From assembly GCF_013450155.1 (NCBI RefSeq), contig NZ_JACCKD010000003.1:62001-126000 (forward strand): DNA of 64,000 nucleotides, given 5' to 3'. Source of the stretch: Haloechinothrix aidingensis (GTDB lineage Bacteria > Actinomycetota > Actinomycetes > Mycobacteriales > Pseudonocardiaceae). Each line of letters starts with the position of its first letter. The first letter of the stretch is position 1. This document shows, in pieces, positions 51,635 through 60,382 of the stretch. The position numbers were made by a program, and so were the translations under genes. The notes below the pieces were generated by a model. The model ran no database searches. It saw nothing but the letters and a program-made list of their open reading frames with translations, and was not told the origin of the DNA.

Positions 51635-52726
51635 TCAGAACGTCCTCGATGTCGCGGTGTGCGCCAGCTCGGCGAGTTTGGTCGCCGCGGGCTCGGCGAC
51701 GTCGGCGCGCTCCAGGGCGGCCAGCGCCGAGCCGGTCAGCTCACCGATCCGGCGTTCCACCGAGTCCACGGCGCCCACCTCGTCGAGCGCGGAGACCGCG
51801 CGCTCGATCTGCGTGTCCGTGGGCTCCGGGCCGGTCACCGCGTCGGAGATCGTCGCGGCGAGCGCGTGCTTGCCCTGCTGCTTGGCGTGTTCGAGGCCGA
51901 GCGCGACGAGCAGCGTTCGCTTGCCTTCGCGGAGGTCGTCGCCCGCGGGTTTGCCGGTCACCGCAGGGTCGCCGTACAGCCCGAGCAGGTCGTCGCGCAG
52001 CTGGTAGGCGATGCCGACGTCCCTGCCGAAGGCCTGCAGCTCGGCGATGAGCTCGGGACCGGCCCCGCCGAGGGCCGCACCCAGGTGCAGCGGTCGCTGC
52101 ACGGTGTAGGCAGCCGTCTTGAGCTCGTCGACGCGCATCGCCGCCTCGGGCGAGGGGTCGGCCGTGACCTGGTTGACGATGTCCAGGTACTGGCCTGCGA
52201 GCATCTCGGTGCGCATGGCGTGCCAGGCAGGCTGCGCGGCGGACAGGGCCGTGGCGGGCAGGCCAGCGGAGTTGAACATGTCGTCGGCCCACGCGAGCGC
52301 GATATCACCGATCAGGACGGCCGAGGCGAGCCCGAAGCGCTCCGCGGAACCGTGCCAGTCGCGCTCGGTGTGCTTGGCGGCGAACGAGACGTGCACGGTC
52401 GGGGCACCCCGCCGGGAGTGCGAGTCGTCCATGACGTCGTCGTGGATGAGCGCGCATGCCTGGATCAGCTCCAGCGCCGAGATCGCGTACAGCGTCGCCT
52501 CGGCACGCTCACCACCTGACGCGCCGCCCGCGCCGCGCCAGCCCCACCACGCGAACGTGGGGCGCATGCGCTTGCCCCCGCCGAGGACGAACGAGACCAG
52601 CGCTCGCCGCGGCTCGGCGAACTGCTCCACGTGGCCGATGCCCTCGCCTGCGCGCTCCAGGTAGTCGGCGAGCGCCCGCTCCACGTGACCGGGCAGCTCG
52701 GTGTCGAGATCGTTCACGGGGTCCAT
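51635..52726 (-). CDS. crtE: polyprenyl synthetase (geranylgeranyl diphosphate synthase type)
   Basis: 363 residues, trans-isoprenyl diphosphate synthase: the first aspartate-rich motif in IHDDVMDDS and the second in YQLRDDLLGLYGD, and GGGKRMRPTF near the N-terminus. It supplies GGPP to CrtB. ATG 52726 is chosen since the preceding 34 residues of a longer frame are Arg/Pro-rich. It heads the carotenoid operon, divergent from the DUF885 gene. The region near aroG-pknL contains idsA2 in M. tuberculosis, its likely orthologue. Confidence 0.92.
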   Translation of the reverse strand: MDPVNDLDTELPGHVERALADYLERAGEGIGHVEQFAEPRRALVSFVLGGGKRMRPTFAWWGWRGAGGASGGERAEATLYAISALELIQACALIHDDVMDDSHSRRGAPTVHVSFAAKHTERDWHGSAERFGLASAVLIGDIALAWADDMFNSAGLPATALSAAQPAWHAMRTEMLAGQYLDIVNQVTADPSPEAAMRVDELKTAAYTVQRPLHLGAALGGAGPELIAELQAFGRDVGIAYQLRDDLLGLYGDPAVTGKPAGDDLREGKRTLLVALGLEHAKQQGKHALAATISDAVTGPEPTDTQIERAVSALDEVGAVDSVERRIGELTGSALAALERADVAEPAATKLAELAHTATSRTF

Positions 52727-52861
52727 GGTCCGGTGTGCGCGAAACGACGGTGGGGGCGGGGTCGTCGAGGGGTGCTCCGCGCGACACCCGCGGGCTCGCG
52801 GGCGCCGGTGCGGCGGCGTGCCGGCCACACACGGTGCGTGCTTCGCGCCAACAGTGCCAGG

Positions 52862-52867
52862 TAACGT
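52862..52867 (+). promoter_or_regulatory. -10 box of DUF885 gene
   Basis: TAACGT ends 6 nt before ATG 52874. Confidence 0.35.
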
Positions 52868-52873
52868 GCCGCT

Positions 52874-54565
52874 ATGGTTTCCAGCACATCAGATATCCAC
52901 CAGATCTGTGACCAGTTCGTGGAGGACTACGCCGCCGCACACCCCGTGGCCGCGACCTTCATGGGAGTCGCCGGGCACGACACCGAGATGACGGACTACT
53001 CCCCGGACGGGCACGCGGCCCGCGCCGAAATGACCCGCCGGGCGGCCGACGCGCTCGCCGAGCGTGAGCCCGCCGACGCGTCCGAGCGAGCGGCCAAGGC
53101 GGTGTTCACCGAGCGTGCCGCGGTCGACGCCGAGCTCCACGAGGCCGGGCTCGACATGGCCGCGCTGAACGTGATCGAGAGCCCGGTGCACGAGGTGCGC
53201 ATGGTGTTCGACCTCATGCCGCAGGGAACGGTGCGGGACTGGGAAACCATCGCCGAGCGGATGAGCAAGGTGCCCCGCGCGATGGACCAGGTGCGGTCCT
53301 CGTTGCTTGTCTCCTCCGACGCCGGCCGTGTCGCGGCCTTGCGGCAGGTGTCCAGGGTCGCCGAGCAGTGCGACACGTGGGCGGGCCTGCACGGCGACCC
53401 CGGGTTCTTCGACACGCTCGTCGCGGGCGCGGACTCGGTCGAGGGCCTGCCGTCGACGCTGCGTGGCGAGCTGACCCATCACGCGCACGCCGCGCAGGAG
53501 GCGATGGCCGAGTTCGCGGGCTTCCTGCGCGCCGAGCTGGCGCCGCATGCCCCGTCGAAGGACGCCGTCGGCGAGGACGTCTACCGGATGTGGTCACGCT
53601 TCTTCACCGGGGCCGACCTCGACCTGCGCGAGGCCTACGAGTGGGGCTGGGAGGAGTTCCGACGTATCGAGGCTCAGGCCCTCGAGGTCGCCGAACGCAT
53701 CAAGCCCGGCGCCACGCTCGCCGAGGCAGCCGCCACACTGGACGCCGACCCCCGGTACCTGGTGTCCGGGCAGGAGGCGTTGCGCGACTGGATGCAGCAG
53801 CTCTCCGACGAGGCCTTGCGTTCGCTGCGGGGCACGCATTTCGACATCCCGGACGAGGTCATGGGGCTGGAATGCCTGTTGGCCCCGCCCGGAGGGAAGA
53901 TCGGGGCCTACTACACGGGTCCGAGTGAGGACTTCTCGCGGCCCGGTCGCATGTGGTGGTCGGTGCCCTCGGACAAGTCGGAGTTCCCGACCTGGCGCGA
54001 GGTCACGACGGTCTACCACGAGGGTGCGCCGGGCCACCACCTGCAGATCGCCACTGCGGTGCACCAGGGGCAGTCGCTCAACCGGTTCCAGCGCCTGATG
54101 GCGTTCACCTCGGGGCACGCCGAGGGGTGGGCGCTGTACGCGGAACGGCTCATGGAGGAGCTGGGGTACCTCGCCGACGACGGCAACCTGCTGGGCATGC
54201 TCGATGCGCACCTGTTCCGTGCCGCGCGGGTGATCGTGGACATCGGCATGCACCTCGAGCTGGAGATCCCGGCGGGTACCGGCTTCCACGAGGGCGAGCG
54301 CTGGACCCCGGAGCTGGGACTGGAGTTCATGCTGACCAGGACGATCACCGATCCGGACCTGGTGCACGACGAGATCGACCGCTACCTCGGGTGGCCGGGG
54401 CAGGCCCCGTCGTACAAGCTCGGGGAGCGCCTGTGGCTGTCCGCGCGCGCCGAGGCCGAGCGCAGGGACGGTGCCGCGTTCGACATCAAGGACTTCCACA
54501 TGCGGGCCCTGCGACTCGGCGGAATGGGATTGGATACGCTCCGCGAGCAGCTCGCAACCGTCTAG
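52874..54565 (+). CDS. DUF885 domain protein (putative metallopeptidase)
   Basis: 563 residues, no signal peptide, so cytosolic. The DUF885 signature is present: YHEGAPGHHLQ near residue 378, then FTSGHAEGWALYAERLM and DIGMHLE. The HExxPGHH and HAEGW motifs look like zinc-type peptidase ligands, but activity is not proven for the family. The substrate is unknown. Starts at ATG 52874, divergent from the carotenoid operon. Confidence 0.8.
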   Translation: MVSSTSDIHQICDQFVEDYAAAHPVAATFMGVAGHDTEMTDYSPDGHAARAEMTRRAADALAEREPADASERAAKAVFTERAAVDAELHEAGLDMAALNVIESPVHEVRMVFDLMPQGTVRDWETIAERMSKVPRAMDQVRSSLLVSSDAGRVAALRQVSRVAEQCDTWAGLHGDPGFFDTLVAGADSVEGLPSTLRGELTHHAHAAQEAMAEFAGFLRAELAPHAPSKDAVGEDVYRMWSRFFTGADLDLREAYEWGWEEFRRIEAQALEVAERIKPGATLAEAAATLDADPRYLVSGQEALRDWMQQLSDEALRSLRGTHFDIPDEVMGLECLLAPPGGKIGAYYTGPSEDFSRPGRMWWSVPSDKSEFPTWREVTTVYHEGAPGHHLQIATAVHQGQSLNRFQRLMAFTSGHAEGWALYAERLMEELGYLADDGNLLGMLDAHLFRAARVIVDIGMHLELEIPAGTGFHEGERWTPELGLEFMLTRTITDPDLVHDEIDRYLGWPGQAPSYKLGERLWLSARAEAERRDGAAFDIKDFHMRALRLGGMGLDTLREQLATV

Positions 54566-54643
54566 CGAGCGCGACGGCATCGCCACCGGCGTCGGAACAC
54601 CGATGCGGTGGAGCGTGCCCGATCCCGAGTCGCGGAGGTGTCG

Positions 54644-55537
54644 GTGGACCTGCTTGTGGCAGCCCTGCTGGGTGTCGTGCAAGGCGTGTTCATGTTCGTC
54701 CCGGTCAGCTCGACCAGCCATCTGGTGCTCACGCAGAGCTGGCTGACGGAGTTCGGCGTCGATGTCCCCCCTCCCGAGTCGCCGGAGATGGTGCTGTTCG
54801 ACCTCGTGGTGCACGTCGGCACGATGGTCTCGGTCGTCGTGGTGATGGGCGCGGGCCTGCGCCAGCTGGGCAAGGGCGTGCACCGCGAGGTGGTCACCGG
54901 CAGGGTCGCGGCCAACTGGCGGTCGGGATTCCAGGGCGCGCTGGCCACGCGGCTGGTGTTCCTCGGACTGATCACGACCGCGGTAACCGGGGTTCTGGGG
55001 TTGCTGCTGAAGGACACCCTGACCGAGCGGGTGTTCGCCTCCACAACCGTGGTGGCGGTCGCGCTGGTGCTGACGGGGGCGATGCTGTGGTGGACCGACG
55101 CCATGACGCCGGACCGCGGCGGCCGGTGGCTGCGGTTCGGCTGGGCCGGGCCGCGCGACATCACCCTGCTGATGGCGATCGCGATCGGCGTGGCGCAGGC
55201 GGCCGCGCTGGCACCCGGCATCTCCCGCAGCGGCACGACGATCTTCGTGGCGCTGTTGATCGGGATGGGGCGCACGATGGCCGCGCGGTACTCGTTCTAC
55301 GTGGCTATCCCCACGATCCTGGCCGCCACCGGTGTGGAGCTTCTCGGTGCGCTCGGTGACGGCGGCCTGACGGAAGTGAGCTGGGCCGCGATGGCGACCG
55401 GTTTCGTGGTCGCTGCCGTGGTCGGGTCCGGGGCGCTGTGGGTGGTGCTGCGGTTGCTGGAGGCTGCGAAGTTCCGGGTCTTCGCGGTGTATGTGTGGCT
55501 GCTCGCCGTCTTCGTGCTCGTCACAGGAGTCAGCTGA
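54644..55537 (+). CDS. uppP: undecaprenyl-diphosphatase-like protein (UppP/BacA)
   Basis: 297 residues, about eight membrane helices. The second UppP motif is intact (APGISRSGTT), but the first reads QGVFMFVPVSSTSH: the conserved (E/Q)xxxE has Gln13 yet Met17 instead of Glu. It should recycle undecaprenyl diphosphate for cell wall synthesis, if active. GGAGG at 54634-54638 is spaced 5 nt from GTG 54644; the upstream GTG 54608 has no such site. Confidence 0.8.
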   Translation: MDLLVAALLGVVQGVFMFVPVSSTSHLVLTQSWLTEFGVDVPPPESPEMVLFDLVVHVGTMVSVVVVMGAGLRQLGKGVHREVVTGRVAANWRSGFQGALATRLVFLGLITTAVTGVLGLLLKDTLTERVFASTTVVAVALVLTGAMLWWTDAMTPDRGGRWLRFGWAGPRDITLLMAIAIGVAQAAALAPGISRSGTTIFVALLIGMGRTMAARYSFYVAIPTILAATGVELLGALGDGGLTEVSWAAMATGFVVAAVVGSGALWVVLRLLEAAKFRVFAVYVWLLAVFVLVTGVS

Positions 55538-55617
55538 ACTCGCTGTGCACGCCGCGCCTGCACGCTAGGCTCCCGGCTAGGCCAGGCAGTGCGGGACGAG
55601 GGGCGGACCTTTGCTAG

Positions 55618-56652
55618 ATGGACATGGGGTGGAGCCGGTCCGGCCCACCGAGGTCGGCGGTCCACGCGGAGGGCCTGGTGGCTGACGGCAAGGAAGGCAT
55701 GACCGTCGATGGCGGCACGGAGTCTGCCGGGTCCGGCTCACGTATGGCGATCGTGCTGTCCGCGGCATCGGCGGGTGCCGTGGTCCACTGGCTGGTGTGG
55801 CTCGCGTTTGTGGCGGGAACGCTCATCGCGTGGGCCCTGATGTGGGTCATGGGCTCGCTGGGGTTCGTGGTGGCGTTCGGGATCGGGGCCGCGGCCCTGG
55901 TCGGCGTGTACATGGCGATGGTGCGGGCGTTGCGGGCCTCGCTTGTGCCCGCTCCCAAGGTGGTCACGCTGGTGACCTTCCTGCCGGCAGCGGGATCGCT
56001 GGTACTGATGCTGGCGGGCGTTCCGGACTCGCAGATGGAGCAGGGCTGGTTCTCCCGGGGCGTGGCGATGAGCCTAGCCGGGGCGGTCGCCGCGGGGTTG
56101 GCCGTGGTGCTGCTCCGGCGCCTGTCGAGCCGGAGCGCGGTCGCTGTCTCGGCGGTGCCGGTACTCGTGGTCGCGGTCGCGTACGCGCTGGTGATGCCGT
56201 TGATCGAGAGCTACCAGGAGCAGCGGCGCGTGAGTGGCATCATCGGCGACGTCAGCTCCGACATCGCGGTGCTGGACTCCGCGGAGTGGGACCCGAACCG
56301 CGCCGCCGTGCGCGACGGCGAGTTGAGGCTGTCCTATCACCACGGATCCGGCATGGTCGTCATCCTCACGCACTGGAAGGACGGCAAGTGGGGCCACCTG
56401 AACGAACCACCCGATCCGGCTGTGCGTTATGGCTGCGACGGCGATGACGTGAGCTGCGAGCAGCAGGGCGACATGCTGGTACTCCGCCAGGACGGTGAGG
56501 TGGACGAGGTCAGGATGGTTCTGGACGACGGGTCCGTGGTCAGCCTGGCAGCGCGCGGCTCCGCGGACGTCGACCTGCGCGCGCTCGCCCGGAACATGCA
56601 CCAGGCGACACCGCACGATCTGGAGGTCTTCGCCGACAGGGTGGCGGAGTGA
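55618..56652 (+). CDS. unknown membrane protein with C-terminal extracytoplasmic domain
   Basis: 344 residues. Residues about 42-185 hold five to six hydrophobic helices; the C-terminal 150 residues are soluble and acidic with LSYHHGSGMVVILTHWKDG and a Cys pair (YGCDGDDVSCEQ). No domain is recognised. Start uncertain: ATG 55618 or GTG 55678, the latter with GGAGGG 4 nt upstream. It follows the UppP-like gene by 80 bp and its stop lies at the start of a strong terminator. Confidence 0.6.
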   Translation: MDMGWSRSGPPRSAVHAEGLVADGKEGMTVDGGTESAGSGSRMAIVLSAASAGAVVHWLVWLAFVAGTLIAWALMWVMGSLGFVVAFGIGAAALVGVYMAMVRALRASLVPAPKVVTLVTFLPAAGSLVLMLAGVPDSQMEQGWFSRGVAMSLAGAVAAGLAVVLLRRLSSRSAVAVSAVPVLVVAVAYALVMPLIESYQEQRRVSGIIGDVSSDIAVLDSAEWDPNRAAVRDGELRLSYHHGSGMVVILTHWKDGKWGHLNEPPDPAVRYGCDGDDVSCEQQGDMLVLRQDGEVDEVRMVLDDGSVVSLAARGSADVDLRALARNMHQATPHDLEVFADRVAE

Positions 56653-56685
56653 GCGGGGTCGCCGCCGCAGGCGGCGACCCCGCTC
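56651..56685. terminator. bidirectional terminator
   Basis: Perfect 16-bp stem (56651-56666 with 56670-56685) and a 3-nt loop between convergent genes, starting inside the stop codon of the membrane-protein gene. Confidence 0.85.
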
Positions 56686-56688
56686 ACC

Positions 56689-58119
56689 TCACAGCGCGCC
56701 GTGCTGCCACGGACCCCAGATCGCCACCGTGCGGCCGGGGACGTCCGGGTCGCGCGGGTCACCGCTCGTGGATCCCTGCAGGTTGGCGAACAGCACCTTT
56801 CCGTCGTGGCTGAACGTCGCCCCGCACCACTCGTCATTCGAGGGGTCCACACAGAACGGGAACGTCTCGCCGTCGGTCGTGACGCCGAGAAGCTGGGGGT
56901 TCGAGCGGCCGGTGTCCTCGCACACCAGCAGCGTTCCCTTGGGTGAGACCGTGATGTTGTCCGGAAAGGACAGTACGGCGCGGTCGAACGACTCGTACAC
57001 CAGGCTCAGCGTGCCGCCGTCCCTTCCCGGATGCGGGCGGTACTCCCAGATCTGGCCTTCGCCGATATCGCCACCGTTGGTCGAGACCAGGTAGACGGCC
57101 TGGTTGCCCCACCAGCACCCCTCCAGGCGGGCGAAGGTCGCGGCACCGGACGCCAGGCCCTGCCGGTACACGGCCAACGGGTCGATCTCCGCGGTGACCG
57201 GGTCGGGCTCGGCGATGTCCACCCACTCGACAGACAGGCTCTCGCCCTGCTCCTGGCCCGTCCTGGTGTCGTATCCCGGCGCATCGGAGATCGCGAGCAT
57301 CTGGAGGGTGCCCGCGGACAGGTCGTTCCGACGGCGGGGGACGAACCGGTAGAAGCCCGCGGTGTTCTGGTCCTCGGTGAGATAGACGATGCCGGTGCGG
57401 TGGTCCACGGCCACAGCCTCGTGCACGAACCGCCCGAGCGCTGGCAGCGGCGTCGCCGCGACCGCGCTGTCGGCGCTCGCGTCCACTTCGAACACGTACC
57501 CGTGCTCGCGCTCCCAGCCGCCGTGCGTGCCGGCTGTCGTCTCCTCGCAGCTCAACCAGCTTCCCCAGGGGGTCGGGCCGCCCGCGCAGTTGACGATCGT
57601 GCCGGCCAGCGAGGTCCACACCCCCTCGAGCTCCGGCGCGCCGTGCCGGAAGTTCACCTGGAGCGTGGTGGTACCGCCTCCGCCGAGCGCGTCGTAGCGA
57701 TCGCCCTCGTCGCCGGACGGGGTGACCTCCGACGACCCGGTCCGTTCCTCGTGATTGCGCACCAGCCGGTAGCTGCCGCGTGGCCCGCGGAAGGCGGCCA
57801 TGCCGTCGTGGCCGAGCGGTGTGGTGTGACCGTCGTCCATCCTCGTGCCCGCGAGGCCGAGCAGGGCGAAGTCGAAGCCGTCCGGCAGGTGCAGCTCCTG
57901 GCTGTAGCCGGTGACGGGATCGGTACGGGTGACCGGGCTGAGCCGCCCGTAGCCACCCTTTCCTGGCCCGGTCCCGGCGCCGGGCGGGGTGGCGGCGTTG
58001 GCCGCGCGAACCAGTCCGTCCAGCGCTCCGAAGCCGAGCGCCATCGCTCCCGTGGCGGCGGCGCCGCGTAGCAGCGTCCTGCGCGAGTGCGTGCCGGGTA
58101 CCGCGTCGTGATCAGTCAC
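56689..58119 (-). CDS. PhoX-family (DUF839) Tat-exported protein
   Basis: 476 residues. Twin-arginine signal SRRTLLRGAAATGAMALGFG near residues 11-30. The mature part has the PhoX/DUF839 beta-propeller features GSWLSCEETT, FVHEAVAVDHRTGIVYLTED, LEGCWWGNQAVYLVSTNGG and DNITVSPKGTLLVCEDTG. PhoX enzymes are calcium/iron phosphatases, so extracellular phosphate release is possible, though many members lack assigned activity. GTG 58119 is chosen because it places the Tat signal at the N-terminus. Convergent with the membrane-protein gene. Confidence 0.85.
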   Translation of the reverse strand: MTDHDAVPGTHSRRTLLRGAAATGAMALGFGALDGLVRAANAATPPGAGTGPGKGGYGRLSPVTRTDPVTGYSQELHLPDGFDFALLGLAGTRMDDGHTTPLGHDGMAAFRGPRGSYRLVRNHEERTGSSEVTPSGDEGDRYDALGGGGTTTLQVNFRHGAPELEGVWTSLAGTIVNCAGGPTPWGSWLSCEETTAGTHGGWEREHGYVFEVDASADSAVAATPLPALGRFVHEAVAVDHRTGIVYLTEDQNTAGFYRFVPRRRNDLSAGTLQMLAISDAPGYDTRTGQEQGESLSVEWVDIAEPDPVTAEIDPLAVYRQGLASGAATFARLEGCWWGNQAVYLVSTNGGDIGEGQIWEYRPHPGRDGGTLSLVYESFDRAVLSFPDNITVSPKGTLLVCEDTGRSNPQLLGVTTDGETFPFCVDPSNDEWCGATFSHDGKVLFANLQGSTSGDPRDPDVPGRTVAIWGPWQHGAL

Positions 58120-58334
58120 GTGAATCGACTCCCGTGTTCGTGTCCAGCATCTGGGTGGGTGATGGGCAGTTCGGGGCGGAATCGATCCGCCATCCCCGAA
58201 CGTAGGAAGTTTCACCCACTCGTGGGCGAACGCGACGTGAATTCCGTTGTCCGGGTTGCCGACCCACGGGTTGCCCGTCGGTATCCCGGGGCGGTGACCC
58301 GCAGCCGGACAGCCGGACGGTACGGTGCGCGGCC

Positions 58335-58901
58335 CTACAGGGGCAGTTCGCGACCGAGGATCGCGAACGGGCGCGGGTCGCCTGCGAAGTGGTGATGGCG
58401 CAGTAGCTCCTGGAAGCCGAGCCTGCGGTAGAGGCGCCAGGCCCTGGTGGTCCCCTCGGGGGTGGACAGCAACACGGCCGGCTCGGCGACACCGGCGAGC
58501 AGCGCGCGCAGCAGGTCCTCGCCGATCCCGCCCGCCTGGTTGTCCGGCAGCACGTGCAGCTCGGTGAGCTCGAAGTAGTCGTCGAGCCAGTACGTCCGCA
58601 CGTCCTCCGGAACGGCAGCCTCGGCGAACCCCTTGTGTACCTGCTCGTGCCACCACTGGCCGCGCTGTCCCCGGTAGCCGTAGGCCAGGCCGACGAGCCT
58701 GTCATCGTCGTCGAGAGCCACGACGTTGCGCCAGCCATCCCGCAGCATGTGGGCCAGCCACATCGGCGCACGCAGCTCGGACGTGCCGACCGAGTAGCGC
58801 ATGGCCGCGGTGTAGACGCCGAGCGCCTCCGTCAACCGGGCACGGAACTCGTCGGGGGAGAGCTGGACCAACCGAGCCGACCGCGATGACATCGCTGTCA
58901 T
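58335..58901 (-). CDS. GNAT-family acetyltransferase
   Basis: 188 residues. GNAT fold: LVGLAYGYRGQRGQWWHEQ, YFELTELHVLPDNQAGGIGEDLLRAL (cofactor loop) and STPEGTTRAWRLYRRLGFQEL at the C-terminus. Likely acylates a small molecule or protein; the substrate is unknown. GAGGAGGG lies 6 nt upstream of ATG 58901. It is divergent from the SOS-box operon, and the degenerate box at 59015 is nearer to it, so it could share that control. Confidence 0.82.
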   Translation of the reverse strand: MTAMSSRSARLVQLSPDEFRARLTEALGVYTAAMRYSVGTSELRAPMWLAHMLRDGWRNVVALDDDDRLVGLAYGYRGQRGQWWHEQVHKGFAEAAVPEDVRTYWLDDYFELTELHVLPDNQAGGIGEDLLRALLAGVAEPAVLLSTPEGTTRAWRLYRRLGFQELLRHHHFAGDPRPFAILGRELPL

Positions 58902-59014
58902 GTCCGCCCTCCTCGTCGGTGTGCTGGCAACAGGGCCGTCGTGCTCCCAGCGTAGGTGACCGAGTGGCCGGAGGCGATGCAGCGCGCCGCCGCGGGGGAC
59001 AGGGAAACCGCAAA

Positions 59015-59030
59015 TCGAACGCACGTGCGA
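59015..59030. promoter_or_regulatory. degenerate LexA box
   Basis: TCGAACGCACGTGCGA keeps 15 of the 16-bp symmetric pattern TCGAAC-N4-GTTCGA with one change (T to G) in the right half. It is 113 bp upstream of the GNAT start. Confidence 0.45.
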
Positions 59031-59070
59031 CTTGAGCGCGGTGACGCGCGGGGTTATGCTGAACGGTAGA

Positions 59071-59086
59071 TCGAACAGAAGTTCGA
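59071..59086. promoter_or_regulatory. LexA (SOS) box
   Basis: TCGAACAGAAGTTCGA is a perfect match to the mycobacterial/actinobacterial LexA consensus TCGAAC-N4-GTTCGA. It lies 60 bp upstream of the HEPN gene, just after a -10-like TATGCT at 59055-59060. Confidence 0.8.
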
Positions 59087-59146
59087 CTGTCGGTGGGGAA
59101 ATCGTGCCGGCAGGGGGCTGTGGTCGTGTCGGCGGAAGGAATTCGC

Positions 59147-59581
59147 ATGTCACGTGTGGGCGCATCACCCGAGATGAGCGGGGTCAACGGGGGCGGGGCG
59201 GCGCCGCGGGTCGCACCGATGGCGCTGACCCTGAGGTCGCAGGCCGACCGGCGCCTGACAAGCGCGGCGTGGCAGGCCGATCCCGTCGAGCGGTTCACAG
59301 GGGCCTACATCGCGGGGCTGCGTGCCGCCGCGGCGGTGTTGGCCGCGCGCGGCAGGCCGCATCGCGGTCGCGCGCGCCCGACCAGCGTGTGGACCCTGCT
59401 GAGCAGCGTGGCTCCGGAGCTGTCCGACTGGGCCGGCTACTTCGCCGCGCAGTCCAGCACGTATGCCGCCGCGCAGGCCGGGATCGGTCACCGGGTCACG
59501 GCGGCGGCCGCGGACGATCTGCTCCACCACGCGGGCCGGTTTCTCGGGGTGGTCGAGCGGCAGCTCGGCAGGAGCGGTTGA
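59147..59581 (+). CDS. SAV_6107-type HEPN domain protein
   Basis: 144 residues, mostly helical, with SQADRRLTSAAWQADPVERFTGAYIAGLRAAAAVL... (helices) and WTLLSSVAPELSDWAGYFAAQS, matching the actinobacterial SAV_6107 family assigned to the HEPN superfamily. Its role is unknown; the SOS box upstream suggests a DNA damage response. GGAAGGA precedes ATG 59147; in-frame upstream starts (59093) lack one. Overlaps the next gene by one base (TGATG). Confidence 0.75.
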   Translation: MSRVGASPEMSGVNGGGAAPRVAPMALTLRSQADRRLTSAAWQADPVERFTGAYIAGLRAAAAVLAARGRPHRGRARPTSVWTLLSSVAPELSDWAGYFAAQSSTYAAAQAGIGHRVTAAAADDLLHHAGRFLGVVERQLGRSG

Positions 59582-60345
59582 TGTCGGCTCAGGCGACCAT
59601 CGAGCACGGCCGTTACCTCGAGACGTTGCGTGGCGAGGCGGAGCTGCTCGCGGACACGGCCGCCGGTGCCCGGCACGAGGCGCGCGTACCGTCGTGCCCC
59701 GGGTTGGCGCTAGGGGAGGCGGTACGTCACGTCGGCAGTGTGTACCGCGTGGTGCGCGCGTGGCTTGCCGACGGGAGGCGCCCGGAGCAGTGGCAGCGTG
59801 ACCCGCGTGACGGGCAGTCCGTCGAGGACTACCTGCGAGCCGGCCTGGCGGAGCTGCTCCCGGAGCTCGACGTCGCCGATCCCGGCGCCCCGGTGGATAC
59901 CTGGTGGCCGGCGGATCGCACGGTCGGGTTCTGGCAGCGGCGCATGGCGCACGAGACCACGATCCACCGGGTCGACGTGCAGTCGGCTGCCGGTGTGCCG
60001 GTGCGCGAGATCCCGGAGGATGTCGCTCTGGACGGCATCGACGAGGTGCTGCACGTGTGGTTCGGGCACCGGTTGGGACAGCTGGGGGTCACAGGGACCC
60101 GAGAGGGCACGGTCGGGTTGCATGCCGGCGACCGGGCATGGTGGGTACGCGCGGACCCGACGCAGAGCACGGTCCGGCGGGTGGACACGCGGGACGCGGC
60201 GAATGTCGACGCGCGTGTCCATGGTTCGGCGGAGCTGATCTACCTGTGGCTGTGGGGCAGGACGCCGACCACCGAGGTGACCACGGAAGGTGACGTCGAC
60301 GCGGTCGCACAGCTCTGGGCGCTGCTACGCCTGGCGACCCGCTGA
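59581..60345 (+). CDS. maleylpyruvate isomerase N-terminal-fold protein
   Basis: 254 residues. N-terminal DinB/MDMPI four-helix region with CPGLALGEAVRHVGSVYRVV and a middle HETTIHRVDVQ segment whose His residues usually bind metal, then a C-terminal sterol-carrier-like part. This is the TIGR03083/mycothiol-dependent family, whose members use mycothiol. Downstream of the HEPN gene in one SOS-box-controlled unit, so a stress detoxification role is plausible. A much longer frame upstream is a shadow. Confidence 0.78.
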   Translation: MSAQATIEHGRYLETLRGEAELLADTAAGARHEARVPSCPGLALGEAVRHVGSVYRVVRAWLADGRRPEQWQRDPRDGQSVEDYLRAGLAELLPELDVADPGAPVDTWWPADRTVGFWQRRMAHETTIHRVDVQSAAGVPVREIPEDVALDGIDEVLHVWFGHRLGQLGVTGTREGTVGLHAGDRAWWVRADPTQSTVRRVDTRDAANVDARVHGSAELIYLWLWGRTPTTEVTTEGDVDAVAQLWALLRLATR

Positions 60346-60382
60346 CGGCTCGGGGAGGACTCGGGGGAGGCACCGTGCTCGC

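Noticed and set aside
59032-60345. 437-residue plus-strand frame presented as one protein
   Set aside because: Its first half is another frame of the HEPN gene; the real second gene begins at ATG 59581 in a one-base TGATG overlap.
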